NCBI GenBank assembly: GCA_013349615.1
Contig: DUZJ01000002.1
Coordinates: forward strand, 1 to 64,000
Length of the DNA: 64,000 nucleotides
Reading direction: 5' to 3'
Origin: Planctomycetota bacterium
Lineage (GTDB): Bacteria; Planctomycetota; Phycisphaerae; Sedimentisphaerales; Anaerobacaceae
Part shown: piece by piece, positions 50,701-55,661 of the stretch
Position numbering within the stretch: position 1 is the stretch's first letter
Layout of the letters: each line of letters opens with the position of its first letter
Program-made: the position numbers and the translations under genes
The notes under the pieces: model-generated
What the model was told of the DNA's origin: nothing
What the model saw: only the letters and a program-made list of their open reading frames with translations
The model's database searches: none

Positions 50701-50903
50701 GCGTGGAGTTTTACTTCCTATGCACTAATAACGGCGACTTCAGCAGCGGCTGGATTTCATTCCCGGCAGGGCCTCCCTTCACGTACACCGTCAAGATAGG
50801 CAGATCTGGGCAGCTCCTCAAATTCAAGGTCAAGGCATGTGATACATCAGCTAAGCGGAACGAGACCGCGTATTCCGAAGAGTGGATGGCAATGCCGCCA
50901 TAG
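35760..50903 (+). CDS. Giant secreted protein, segment 4 (true frame from ~35257): beta-helix modules, two propeller-like domains, dockerin-like and Fn3-like C-terminus
   Basis: ORF 5047 aa; frame is open upstream to 35257 with no in-frame ATG/GTG/TTG before 35760, so the called start is artefactual. Confidence 0.82.
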   Translation: MIPGAGGDGGGVYYGLNSTSTLSQCAFTGNTADSAGGGIYCGDNITLISNQCTLTDNTATLSGGGIYYGVECVSQLSDCVFSGNSSSEDGGGILYSVDNSITVTDCNFADNSADYGGALYIDENCSGTITDSELFGNDAAEDGGGIYLSDSDELAISDCDISQNLAARGAGIYGIDCPGTSIVGCTINNNEAYRVVIYYEYYEPDPNDPNVPLNPEDPSGNPNDPNVIVVVKQDRSGIAEGGGIFSFAGPALIKDSEISHNTATTSGGGMYLAGDYPESVIGPELRNCLVTNNAAGRDGAGISANWQVKPKISNCTIVDNELIRIPSYGGGLYCSYESEVEVIDSIIWGNTGNYEGSQIAVASGDLPYPLPSTVKITYSDIELIQLDANEPGAGDPNMLTGPTGDPCNPDYFIYGVLDATQYMGGSYGGAHGPDGFTGPDGIDRLIFVSNTYDFNDFTFSTMGYIVTVTIPAGTHSDTHPANPYRTGPIAPRTFTLERSFDLGEEHYIGDSQNAFYVDIEKNEIYIGATYSEGILKYVFDPNAANPVAGGPAGNYVFDSIVAPSCPGWPDTLAYDPNNDIWYAGNWDYEIYKYDGSQGPDGNWELAFTSFPYAPVGGRLQHHDGLAFVNGYLFLADMYGDWIMQYLPDGTLVNVYYHEPLGRDLEGMGWGALGHFWSGSFEGKITEFGGGALQIGVGGVLPTTPPIYVEEGCTLNWWEPNEPNNFLTWDVNSWDPNSHNIAEDPLFVAGYYLSQPVAGRQDPNSPCVDAGSGDVSDPNIGMEQYTTRVDGANDVNKVDMGYHYSEGLTQYYLTVSVVDANGMVVDPNLAYGYVDPNWAIVYEGYGDNVVTLTAYPIDPNYRVRKWTGTDNDANIATINTVTVNSDKHVTVEFELTPVYQLTVLVPGGNGSVAVDPNGYFYRDRTVVTLTATPDPNYRLKAWTGTNNDLSFALTNTVTINSDKTVTVEFEMPRKIEVSGGADAILDAINIAKPGDSLIVAAGTYNGGIDFQGKELRLFSTNPDDPNIVAQTIIDCQQSGRAFTFNNGEGPETVIDGFTIINGSLSSQPGGAIYCGSGTSPTIVNLIISNCRVSFSSGGAIFIDSGSTPSINNVTINDCSVYLGVGGGVCINTETSITLSYCTISNCRAFGGSGGAVYAVAGSSPTFVGCNFSSSRAANGGGLFFGLDSTSTLSQCSLADNTAFYDGGAIFYSSGCVSEMNDCTLTGNSANEDGGGIGYAADNSIMIVGSNFARNSAQYGGGLYFDPSCSGTIAESVFLNNIATEDGGAIYLSDSDELAISDCRIAYNSAARGGGIYGIDCSDSTIIGCSITNNEATQGAVWYEFYNRDPNDPNLPIGPPDPNGSLDDPNYIAVPQTSGTGIAQGGGIYSFEGPSLIADCNISYNTANTSGGGVYLAGDFSPELRNCLIADNRAGRDGGGISANWQVNAFISNCTIADNEVMGLLSFGGGLYCSYESNVEVIDSIIWNNLGSPGTEGYQVAVASGDLSYPLPSTVNITYSDIGPSEVGAGPTLDPNLLDPNMPDYFIYSTFDTSVDHNWPGSYGIDGWVGSDGIHRIIHYSGPKEIDLINSIAYIHTVTVPPGADFHSHPSNPYSTGPIAPRTRTLERTFDIGVSLSHGNEFWVDAATNEIYIGAARYGIRKFVFDPNANNPVAGGPAGNYVFDSIIAPASPIDEDGWTTQTLAYDPDNDIWYAGAISYYWYEADRTIWKYDGSQGPDGQWEIAFTYEEGDHHDGMEFINGYLFLADNQGDYIFQYTPDGTLVNTFYFEPLEHMLEGMGFGALEHFWVGSHGEVEGVGSRITELGGGLLQMGLQGGILGFPIYVEQSCTLDGWDWDPNTHLWDPNNADSNNISKDPLFVAGYYLSQIAADQDVNSPCVDSGSADANEPNIGMHTYTTRTDGVNDVNIVDMGYHYSQGLTRYVLTVSVVDANGVVVVEPNLAHGYVEPNTAVVYEGYEDNVIELTAYPGVSYKVKKWTGTDDDTITGRHNTVTLTEDKHVTIEFEQAPLYDLFLYVIGTDANGTLEPDTPWIDYDPNLGPYGAYQYYAGTEVTLVAKADPNYEVRYWFGTDDDSSKESNNIVTIDSNEYVAVEFGRVGYNIINLYDENMVLDPRSPFPTIQAAVDAAGNNYTVELTPGVYFGVGNYDVNLRAGLDPNEVRPITVRSTDPTDAETIESTIINCRGSGRAFIFNSGEEPNSYTISGLTISNGFAAYGGAILCDGASPTIRNCRITNNYATGDGGAIYLTNASPVIINTEITGNIAGGFGGGIYAQADSVPEIINCLIAFNYSSNIGGAMYLYESDAIIRLSTIAYNYGLALEENNYGPIPIGGVAARDSDPDISHCIIGLNGGYYYGPPGDYLYGYWGSNLYAGDDLYECSATYSCIENGDGGDGNIDDDPLWISGGLGPFYLSQTQSGQPATSPCVNAGEQYILQDLQSTYNLGNMTTSIMNYADVGYADMGYHYPFFTGPPIQYSLVVVVTGNGRLEYTYYDYYYTDINDYDVNTVVGPNESPAVAYLRPGTSVQLRAIPDPNYRVFSWTGTNDDTYFGLTNSVTMYGSRYVLIEFERAVKRVLDVAVDDQYPYIAIQEAIDDARDGDVVLLHSGTYAGTGFEVIGKNITITGTNPDDPDVVASTIIDCTDEINGGIHILGTPGGTSVLSGVTIMNSHFEPRRPYASEGAGARGTDGADNLPYAYAYDMYGTGVFDMRNVYVRSNAALTVIGNHIITNCIIRDCSVTGGEAFYGNAGNAEYMDGGNGGNGGFAGGAGIFIGDIYDYYYEDVLIYDPNYPNDVNYAMYDYEQHMISWGSSPLIKNCIIDNCVAIAGDGADGGTSGARATGGSGGVPGRALGAGIYCDVNTSPTFENCTVTNCSAVGGNGGNGGDGEAGYGFGGYGGLSYADPLQPDPESFSAYGAGVYCGIGCEPNFINCTISDNVTDGSVSGIGGLNMPSYRRQQPLRNYNIPSYGAGLYCDSGCSSTFTNCTFQGNRTTYYGDLYSGYGGGVCFDGGKDYDYYLGYGFDYTIGSSSYYSSYLFDANFVSTVSATLTDCRFSGNSASVGGGLYAVVSDVNIVDCNFADNTSYIGGGLCFNESLTCISGSTIQRNIVSADADPNVMLDPNDPNGPSGVEFGAGGGIYCLATDTLMRTCDISYNFASGSGGGVYLAVDPNFESGGDQVLKNCLITNNIAARDGGGISVNWYAQPVICNCTIADNNVSEPNGYGGGLYCSYESHVDVNDSIIWGNWGNVGIKGSQIALCSGDLPYSLPSSITVSYSDVQGWKNASGPNRIDANAVFVDPGIDANDFVHWDFNTVIDDDPLFVSGYYLSQIAAGQSADSNCIDAGSADASLVALNDINEPNISLAQYTTRIDGVNDVNIVDMGYHYPIVLYRLTAYVAGGNGSVVFDPNGRPDTDPNSRRYNQLATVTLKSKPDPNYRVQGWYDVNDVLLSTGKSLEVLMDSDKVFKVQYELPNIVPVFGGGNAIQQAVDAALSGDTLIVAAGTYDGDINLQGKDITVVSANPDDPGIIAQTIIDGQQSGRGFIFNSNEGPNTVINGFTVINGSVTGQGGGGIYVDVNSSPTIKNVTINNCSVTGADGGAIYVDANSSPRFINCLITNCSADNGGGVHCDVNSSPLFYHCTFGNNSAAQMGGAMLCDPNVSITVEDCNLIDNSASFGGALYCAANCSGAIINTILERNYASEDGGAIYLGEANDLSVTDCNISYNTALHGAGLYSLGSLNLTISGCELSFNQAPLGFVHPNTSIVGQGGGMYCFATEAVIRDCVLNENTANTSGGGMYLAGESDYIEIINCLITNNAAGRDGGGISANWYAEPNIANCTFASNAAPGTFGQPGYTGFGGGLYCSYYSKVEVIDSILSDNNALNGLEIAVATGFEPATLKISYSDVQRWQIDANAVFVDPGIDANNFVYWDSNTVIEDDPLFVSGYYLSHVDAGQSADSNCIDAGSGDVNDPNIDMAGYTTRIDGVNDVNIVDMGYHYPIVLYRLTAYVAGGNGSVVFDPNGRPDTDPNSRRYNQFAIVTLRSKPDPNYRVQGWYDVNDVLLSTGKSIEVVMDSDKVFKVRYELPNVVQVFGGGNAIQQAVDAALSGDTLIVAAGTYDGDINLQGKDITLVSTNPDDPVIIAQTIIDGQLSGRGFIFNSNEGPNTIIDGFMIINGSVTGEGGGGIYVDVNSSPTIKNVAINNCTAIGADGGAIYVDANSSPRFINCLITNCSADNGGGAHCDVNSSPLFYHCTFGNNSAAQVGGGILCDPNVSITVEDCNFTDNSANFGGALYCAANCSGEIINTILERNDANEDGGAIYFAEANDLLVTDCNISYNTALHGAGIYSLGSLNLTISGCELAFNQAPLGFFDPNDPNALAVIGQGGGMCCLATEALIRDCVLTHNSANTSGGGIYLRGESDYIEIINCLIINNLAGRDGGGISVNWRAEPNIVNCTFASNAAPGTFGQLGYTGFGGGLYCSYHSNVEVIDSIFWNNYALMGFEIAVATGFEFDPIPAKLMLSHSDIRRVALSVWVDSGCILWDPNDPSKRTPLDVSHPDAPWLGSTNNIDLDPLFVTGPLGSYYLSHIGAGQDTDSPCIDKGSELALYRGLTERYTTRTDNLPDAKEVDMGYHYTIRPETEECRLCDLDYDGVIDFNDLAVFVSHWLDDGCLGSDAGCKGTDFTFDTFVDFADYAFFANCWLVEDVCAPVPNPSEWLIRPYMTTTTAPYTISMTARTAFDGWGWPVQYNFKGVVGSSHESGWQDSPTWQDTGLDPNVYGYRVQAKDALGNETLWSVIGYAGTGDITPPAPEPAWDYFNNGEPTAISPSSITMTATISSDESGVEYYFEATTPGGHDSGWQDEPNYTDVNLVPNTMYCYRVAARDKSANANQTNWFPPPPMSATCVTTLPPPDVNAPIPDPMLWDMSVDANGSDGRPREIYGGGDQYDYYATMRADQNTVDIAPLGVAPSGVEFYFLCTNNGDFSSGWISFPAGPPFTYTVKIGRSGQLLKFKVKACDTSAKRNETAYSEEWMAMPP
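36960..37860 (+). other. Beta-propeller-like domain 1 inserted in a beta-helix module
   Basis: NAFYVDIEKNEIYIGATYSEGILKYVFDPN, TLAYDPNNDIWYAGNWDYEIYKYDGSQGPDGNWELAF, HDGLAFVNGYLFLADMYGDWIMQY blade-like repeats. Confidence 0.65.
40350..41275 (+). other. Beta-propeller-like domain 2, paralog of domain 1
   Basis: NEFWVDAATNEIYIGAARYGIRKFVFDPN, TLAYDPDNDIWYAGA, HHDGMEFINGYLFLADNQGDYIFQYTPDGTLVN. Confidence 0.65.
45963..49350 (+). repeat. Tandem duplication of a ~1.83-kb beta-helix module
   Basis: gttctgtaccggttgactgcctatgtagcaggtggtaacggcag at 45963 and again at 47796 (period 1833 = 3 x 611), followed by near-identical sequence. Confidence 0.85.
49717..49920 (+). other. Dockerin-type-I-like double repeat near C-terminus of giant protein
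   Basis: CDLDYDGVIDFNDLAVFVSHWLDDG ... GTDFTFDTFVDFADYAFFANCWL. Confidence 0.75.
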
Positions 50904-50983
50904 ACGGGTCGAATGATGGGCAAAAATTCAGCCGCGGTCCGCTTACAAGTGCCTGAAAAAGACCAGAAGGTTGGCAGGGCTTC

Positions 50984-52321
50984 TTAGTTCGCGGGGATGC
51001 ACTTATCCTTGAGTGTCTGGTAGCCGTAGTGCGCGAAAAGGTGGTCAAGTATCACCAAAGCTGTGTAGTTCTCAGCAACCGGCCATATACGGCCAACAAT
51101 CGTGGCGTCACGCCTGGTGATGGCTGCAAGCTCCTTGTTCTCCAGGGTGTACTTGTCAATCGTATTCTGCGGCTTGTCAATTGTAGGTGTTGGTTTGACG
51201 GTGAGTCTTACAACGATTGGCTGGCCGGTAGAAAGGCCGCCTGTAATACCGCCTGCGTTATTCGAATCGAAAATGACCTTGCCCGCTTCGGCGTGCATCT
51301 GGTCGTTGTTCTGGCTGCCGGTCATATCGCGTGCGCGAAAGCCGGCGCCGACCTCAACGCCTTTGACGGCGCCAATGCCGAGCATTCGGCCAAGCTCGGC
51401 ATCGAGTTTATAGAAGACCGGCTCGCCGAGGCCGGTGGGGACGCCCGTTACAACGACTTCGACCACCCCGCCGGCTGAATCACCTGTCGCAGCGATTTTG
51501 TTACAGGCATCAACCATCGCCTGGGCTGTGTCAATATCAGGGCAGTTGAGTATGTGGTGAACTCCGTATTTGTCCTTGACCTCAGCAGGTGCAATTGTTG
51601 GGGCCTTGCCGCGTATATCTTCAATCTCCTGCTCGATGTCGGCAAGCACTCTCATCTTTTCCAGAAACCTCATATCCATCGTTATCCGGTTCTTTACGTA
51701 GATTTCCTGATAAAATGGGTCAAGGTCACGCCGCATTTTCTTGTGGTTGTTCGTATAGGTGACGGCCTCGGGGTGGGGTACATCCTTGCATCGTACGCCG
51801 GCAAGCTCCTTGATATAGGAGAATATTTGAATTCCGCATTTCTTCAGGACTTTCTTGGCGACGTATCCGGCTGCGACGATAGTGGAAGTATAGCGTCCGC
51901 TGAAGATGCCTGCGCCGATGGCATCGTCATCGGGGCCGTATTTGATGAACGAGGCGTAGGACGCGTGGCCGGGGCGGGGTGTACGGTTCGTGTCCTGATA
52001 CTGCTTGATATGAATGAAGTGGCGGTCCAGATTGGGAATCAAAATCGATAACGGAGTGCCGTTAGTGTGGTTTTTGTTTCCGGCGTTTTCGACAGTATCG
52101 GCTGCGTTTAAGCCGCTGTAGATAACCGGAAGGTCGGGTTCTTTTCGCGGGCTGGAAAGCTCATCAGCTCCCGGCTTTCTAAGAAGCAGGTCTCCATAAA
52201 TTTCCTGCTCGGCAAGCTCCATTCCCGGCGGAACACCCTGTATGACGGACGTCAGGCCCTCCTGGTAAGAACCGCCGGCTACCGTTACCTGAAACATTCG
52301 TCCAATGTGACAACCTAACAT
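50984..52321 (-). CDS. aroC: Chorismate synthase, divergent
   Basis: RPGHASY, GDSAGGVVEVVVTGVPTGLGEPVFYKLDAELGRMLGIGAVKGVEVGAGF, SNNAGGITGGLSTGQPIVVRLTVKPTPTI; aggaga RBS upstream of ATG. Confidence 0.88.
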   Translation of the reverse strand: MLGCHIGRMFQVTVAGGSYQEGLTSVIQGVPPGMELAEQEIYGDLLLRKPGADELSSPRKEPDLPVIYSGLNAADTVENAGNKNHTNGTPLSILIPNLDRHFIHIKQYQDTNRTPRPGHASYASFIKYGPDDDAIGAGIFSGRYTSTIVAAGYVAKKVLKKCGIQIFSYIKELAGVRCKDVPHPEAVTYTNNHKKMRRDLDPFYQEIYVKNRITMDMRFLEKMRVLADIEQEIEDIRGKAPTIAPAEVKDKYGVHHILNCPDIDTAQAMVDACNKIAATGDSAGGVVEVVVTGVPTGLGEPVFYKLDAELGRMLGIGAVKGVEVGAGFRARDMTGSQNNDQMHAEAGKVIFDSNNAGGITGGLSTGQPIVVRLTVKPTPTIDKPQNTIDKYTLENKELAAITRRDATIVGRIWPVAENYTALVILDHLFAHYGYQTLKDKCIPAN

Positions 52322-52357
52322 TTTATATTCTCCTGAAAAAACAATTATTGATTCGCG

Positions 52358-53182
52358 TTATCCCTTTGCCCCTCTAACAATGATACGGTTACCATCGGTC
52401 CAGTTGTCCCTGTACCAGGTACATTGGTGGAAATTGTCGTTTAGCGACATCATCTTGTCCGCGAGCAGTTTTCTGAAGCGTGCCATAATGTTTCTGTGCC
52501 CGGGCTGCCGGGCCAGGTTCGTCATCTGGTACGGGTCAGCGACATTATCAAAGAGCAGTTCCGATTTGTCAAGGCGGTATTTGGCATAGGTGTACTGCTT
52601 GTCTCTGAGAGCACGCCACTCATGGCCGTTTTCCCAGGCTGCACAGGCACCGGTATTCTGTAGAAAAGCAGCTTTTGGCTCCGGGCCTTTCCTGCCCAGC
52701 GCACAGTGGGCCAGAACCATACCCTCAACATCAGCGGGAACCGGCAGACCCATCAGCGAAAGGATTGTGGGCATAATATCGACCGTGCCCAGGCAGGCGT
52801 GCGAGACAGTGCCGGCAGGAATGTGTTTGGTCCACCTTATCAGAAAAGGTACACGGGCAGCTTCTTCGTAAAAGATATTCTTTGCTCTCCGGCCCTGGGC
52901 ACCGAACATTTCGCCGTGGTCGGATGTGAAAACGATAATAGTGTTTTCGCCGATGCGGGCTTTTTCGACGGCGTCCAGCAAGCGGCCTATATTCCAGTCC
53001 AGGTTGGACGCCATCGCATAGTAGTTCCGCCGCCAGTACTCAAGTTTGTTGCGTTGCTCCGTTGATAACCTGCCCCAGGCATCGGCGTACTTGTCGTTTG
53101 TGTCCTTGTAATTGGGTGGCTTGGGAAACTTAACGTCCTTGAACATATCCCTGTACTTTCGCGAGACGTGTTGTCTGACCAC
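52358..53182 (-). CDS. Sulfatase, C-terminal part (frameshifted from 52987..53886)
   Basis: TIIVFTSDHGEMFGAQGRRAKNIFYEEAARVPFLIRW ... GTVDIMPTILSLMGLPVP; continues N-terminal sulfatase fragment. Confidence 0.85.
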   Translation of the reverse strand: MVRQHVSRKYRDMFKDVKFPKPPNYKDTNDKYADAWGRLSTEQRNKLEYWRRNYYAMASNLDWNIGRLLDAVEKARIGENTIIVFTSDHGEMFGAQGRRAKNIFYEEAARVPFLIRWTKHIPAGTVSHACLGTVDIMPTILSLMGLPVPADVEGMVLAHCALGRKGPEPKAAFLQNTGACAAWENGHEWRALRDKQYTYAKYRLDKSELLFDNVADPYQMTNLARQPGHRNIMARFRKLLADKMMSLNDNFHQCTWYRDNWTDGNRIIVRGAKG

Positions 53183-53886
53183 GGGTCGTGTGGCGTGCCG
53201 TAGGACAAGAATAGAGCAAACGGCTTGTCTGATTTAGCTGTATTCTGCAGGAAGTCGGCTGCCATGTCGGTCTGTGCATCCGGCTCGTAGACTCCCTTGC
53301 CGTAGGAGATTTTCTTAGTGGAATCGGTGTGATAGTAGGCGTTGTAATAGTTGTGGTGGAAATTGTAGGCGGCCCAGTATCCATTGAAGCCCAGCCGGTC
53401 AGGTCCCGGGGGTACGTAGCTGTTTTTCGGGTCGTGATGATTTCCCAGTTTGTTTGCGTAAAGATGCCATTTGCCGATATAACCGGTTTGATAGCCGGCA
53501 CGTGTCAACACATGGCCGAAGCACTCGTGATTAGTATTCATCCGGAGTTCGTTGATTACCATGCCGGTGGATGTTGGATATTTGCCGGTAAACAGTGAGG
53601 CGCGGTAGGCTGAGCACACCGGCATATTCGAGACTGCGTTGCAAAAGTTTACTGCCTGCGATGCGAGTCTGTCGATGTTGGGAGTGCTGGCTTTTTTTGA
53701 ACCGGCGTAGCCGCAGTGTATGTAGCCAAGCTGGTCCGCAAATACATATATCAGATTTGGACGTTTCGTCTTCGTCGCAGGGACAGACAGTCGCGCTGAG
53801 GCGCCGAAACATCCTGGAAATGCAAGGCCGGTTGTTCCTAATACCGCGGTTTTGATGAAATTGCGCCGGTTCAGATTCCTGTTCAT
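52987..53886 (-). CDS. Sulfatase, N-terminal part; Tat/lipobox-like signal; in-frame product to ~53165, then frameshift
   Basis: MNRNLNRRNFIKTAVLGTTGLAFPGC; RPNLIYVFADQLG; formylglycine-type motif CSAYRASLFTG; GKWHL; PHDPW. Confidence 0.85.
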   Translation of the reverse strand: MNRNLNRRNFIKTAVLGTTGLAFPGCFGASARLSVPATKTKRPNLIYVFADQLGYIHCGYAGSKKASTPNIDRLASQAVNFCNAVSNMPVCSAYRASLFTGKYPTSTGMVINELRMNTNHECFGHVLTRAGYQTGYIGKWHLYANKLGNHHDPKNSYVPPGPDRLGFNGYWAAYNFHHNYYNAYYHTDSTKKISYGKGVYEPDAQTDMAADFLQNTAKSDKPFALFLSYGTPHDPWSDNTSRESTGICSRTLSFPSHPITRTQTTSTPMPGAGYQRSNATNLSTGGGTTMRWRPTWTGI

Positions 53887-53909
53887 TCCAAAATCGCCCT
53901 TGACCGATG

Positions 53910-55211
53910 TCAATTAATTGTTTCCATTTTTGCGCCGATACTTTCCATCAATTCCACGTATCCAGGGAAAGTAACGCTCATTGCCTCAGCGGTATCAATG
54001 CTGGTTTGACCATCTAAGTTTAAGCCCGCCAGCGACAGGGCCATCACCGTTCGGTGGTCACTTCTGCCGTTCAGTTCGGCCGGTTTAGACTGGCCGCCTT
54101 GTATTATAAGGCCGTCTGGCAATTCTTCAATATCTACAGCCATTTTTTTCAGTTCCTCGGCCATGCATTTGATTCGGTCGGTCTCTTTACTTCGTGCCTG
54201 GGCGACGTTTACAAGGCGGGTTTCACCTTCGGCAAAAGCAGCGGTAACAGCCATAGCCGGCAGTGCATCGGGCGTTTTATTCATATCTATCTCGATACCT
54301 TTGAGCGGGGCGGCTTTAATGGTTGTACGGGCGGTTCGCGAACCGCCCCTACTTCGCTCGATGCTGATGTCGGCACCCATCGCTTTCAGGTAATCGACCA
54401 CCGCTTTGTCCGGCTGACTGTCCGAGAAATCCAAACCAAGCAGTGTTACCTCATCTGCCGCCAGGGCGGCGGCGCAGAGAAAGAATGTTGCACTGGAAAA
54501 ATCGGCAGGTATCGTGGCATCAAAGCTCTTGTACTTTTGACCGCCTTTGATTTTGAATTTGCGCAACTGCTGTTTTTCGTATTCTATTTGCTGTCTATCG
54601 AGCCAGTCGAGGGTCATTTGCACATAGCCCGGTTCGTTGAGCAGCGTAACGTCTATCTCGGTGTCTTTGGTTGCCAGTGGCGTGCACAACAGCAGGCTGG
54701 TCAGATATTGGCTGGTAGTTGCAGCAATCGTAGTTTTTCCGCCTGTTAGTTTTCCGGTTACCTCGACGGGTACCTTGCCGTTATTTTTTAAGCTGGCGCA
54801 TTTTGCTCCCAAATCGGCCAGGGCGTCCATTAACGGCCCGACAGGACGGGTCTGGATTTGCTCATCACCGGTGAAGGTTGTGGACTGGTCGCTGTCGGCC
54901 AGGGCAGCCGAACCCATTGCGATACGCAGCGTCGTGCCGGAATTGCCCACGTCGATAGGGTGCTCTGGCGCGGTGAATTTGGCGCCTGTGCCGATTACCT
55001 TCCAGATTTCCGAATCGGATGAATCAATCTCGGCACCTAATGCTCGATAGCAATTCACCGCTGCTTCTGTATCACCTGAAACCAGCGGCTTACGGATGGC
55101 GCTTTCGCCGAGGGCTCCCGAGGCAATTGCGACGGCACGAATAGTGTGTGATTTCGAGGCCGGAATGACCACCTCACCAGCAAGCCGGGATTTTTTCACA
55201 ATCAACTTCAT
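53910..55211 (-). CDS. aroA: 3-phosphoshikimate 1-carboxyvinyltransferase (EPSP synthase)
   Basis: IPASKSHTIRAVAIA, DVGNSGTTLRIAMG, GDEQIQTRPVGPL, KTPDALPAMAV, KETDRI, SDHRTVMALSLAGL. Confidence 0.95.
   Translation of the reverse strand: MKLIVKKSRLAGEVVIPASKSHTIRAVAIASGALGESAIRKPLVSGDTEAAVNCYRALGAEIDSSDSEIWKVIGTGAKFTAPEHPIDVGNSGTTLRIAMGSAALADSDQSTTFTGDEQIQTRPVGPLMDALADLGAKCASLKNNGKVPVEVTGKLTGGKTTIAATTSQYLTSLLLCTPLATKDTEIDVTLLNEPGYVQMTLDWLDRQQIEYEKQQLRKFKIKGGQKYKSFDATIPADFSSATFFLCAAALAADEVTLLGLDFSDSQPDKAVVDYLKAMGADISIERSRGGSRTARTTIKAAPLKGIEIDMNKTPDALPAMAVTAAFAEGETRLVNVAQARSKETDRIKCMAEELKKMAVDIEELPDGLIIQGGQSKPAELNGRSDHRTVMALSLAGLNLDGQTSIDTAEAMSVTFPGYVELMESIGAKMETIN
54325..54352. repeat. 28-nt near-perfect palindrome within aroA coding sequence
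   Basis: gtacgggcggttcg|cgaaccgcccctac; 13 of 14 positions pair (c28/c49 mismatch). Confidence 0.85.
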
Positions 55212-55293
55212 AGCTACTTTCGTATTACGGATTGCGTTTTTACCAGAAATGACGAAGAATTAAAAGAAGATTTTGTTTTATGGAAAGGATTGA

Positions 55294-55437
55294 CTATTGG
55301 TCTGGTAAACTAATCCCTGCATCTGCTAAAGCGGCACGTACTATTTTACGGACACGCTCGGCAAGCTGCAAATCCTCATCGGCATAGAGCAGCTATTGGA
55401 GGACCTTTTGGCGTAATTCTCTCTCACGCTTTTTCAT
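55294..55437 (-). pseudogene. Possible small degraded ORF with in-frame TAG (MKKRERELRQKVLQ*LLYADEDLQLAERVRKIVRAALADAGISLPDQ)
   Basis: Continuous frame apart from TAG at 55393-55395; no family recognised. Confidence 0.3.
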
Positions 55438-55661
55438 AAAGCAATCTGCCTTGCTGTGATGTGCGTCGGGATCAACTGATTGCAAGTAAACAATAGCCCC
55501 AGAGATTCAATTCAAAATTCAAAACTTCTTTGCCCTGCGTTTCCTCATCAGCGCCAAGCCGCCAGGGGCCGGTGTTTTGGCCGAGAAGGTAAATTCAATG
55601 CCGCCGGATGATACAAAATCTCTGTGAACCGTGTGTCCTTCACCGGCGCCATAGCGTTGGT

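Noticed and set aside
53887-53913. Called start of the sulfatase at 53913
   Set aside because: The Tat-like signal MNRNLNRRNFIK starts at 53886; the extra MTSVKGDFG would precede and overlap aroA's end.
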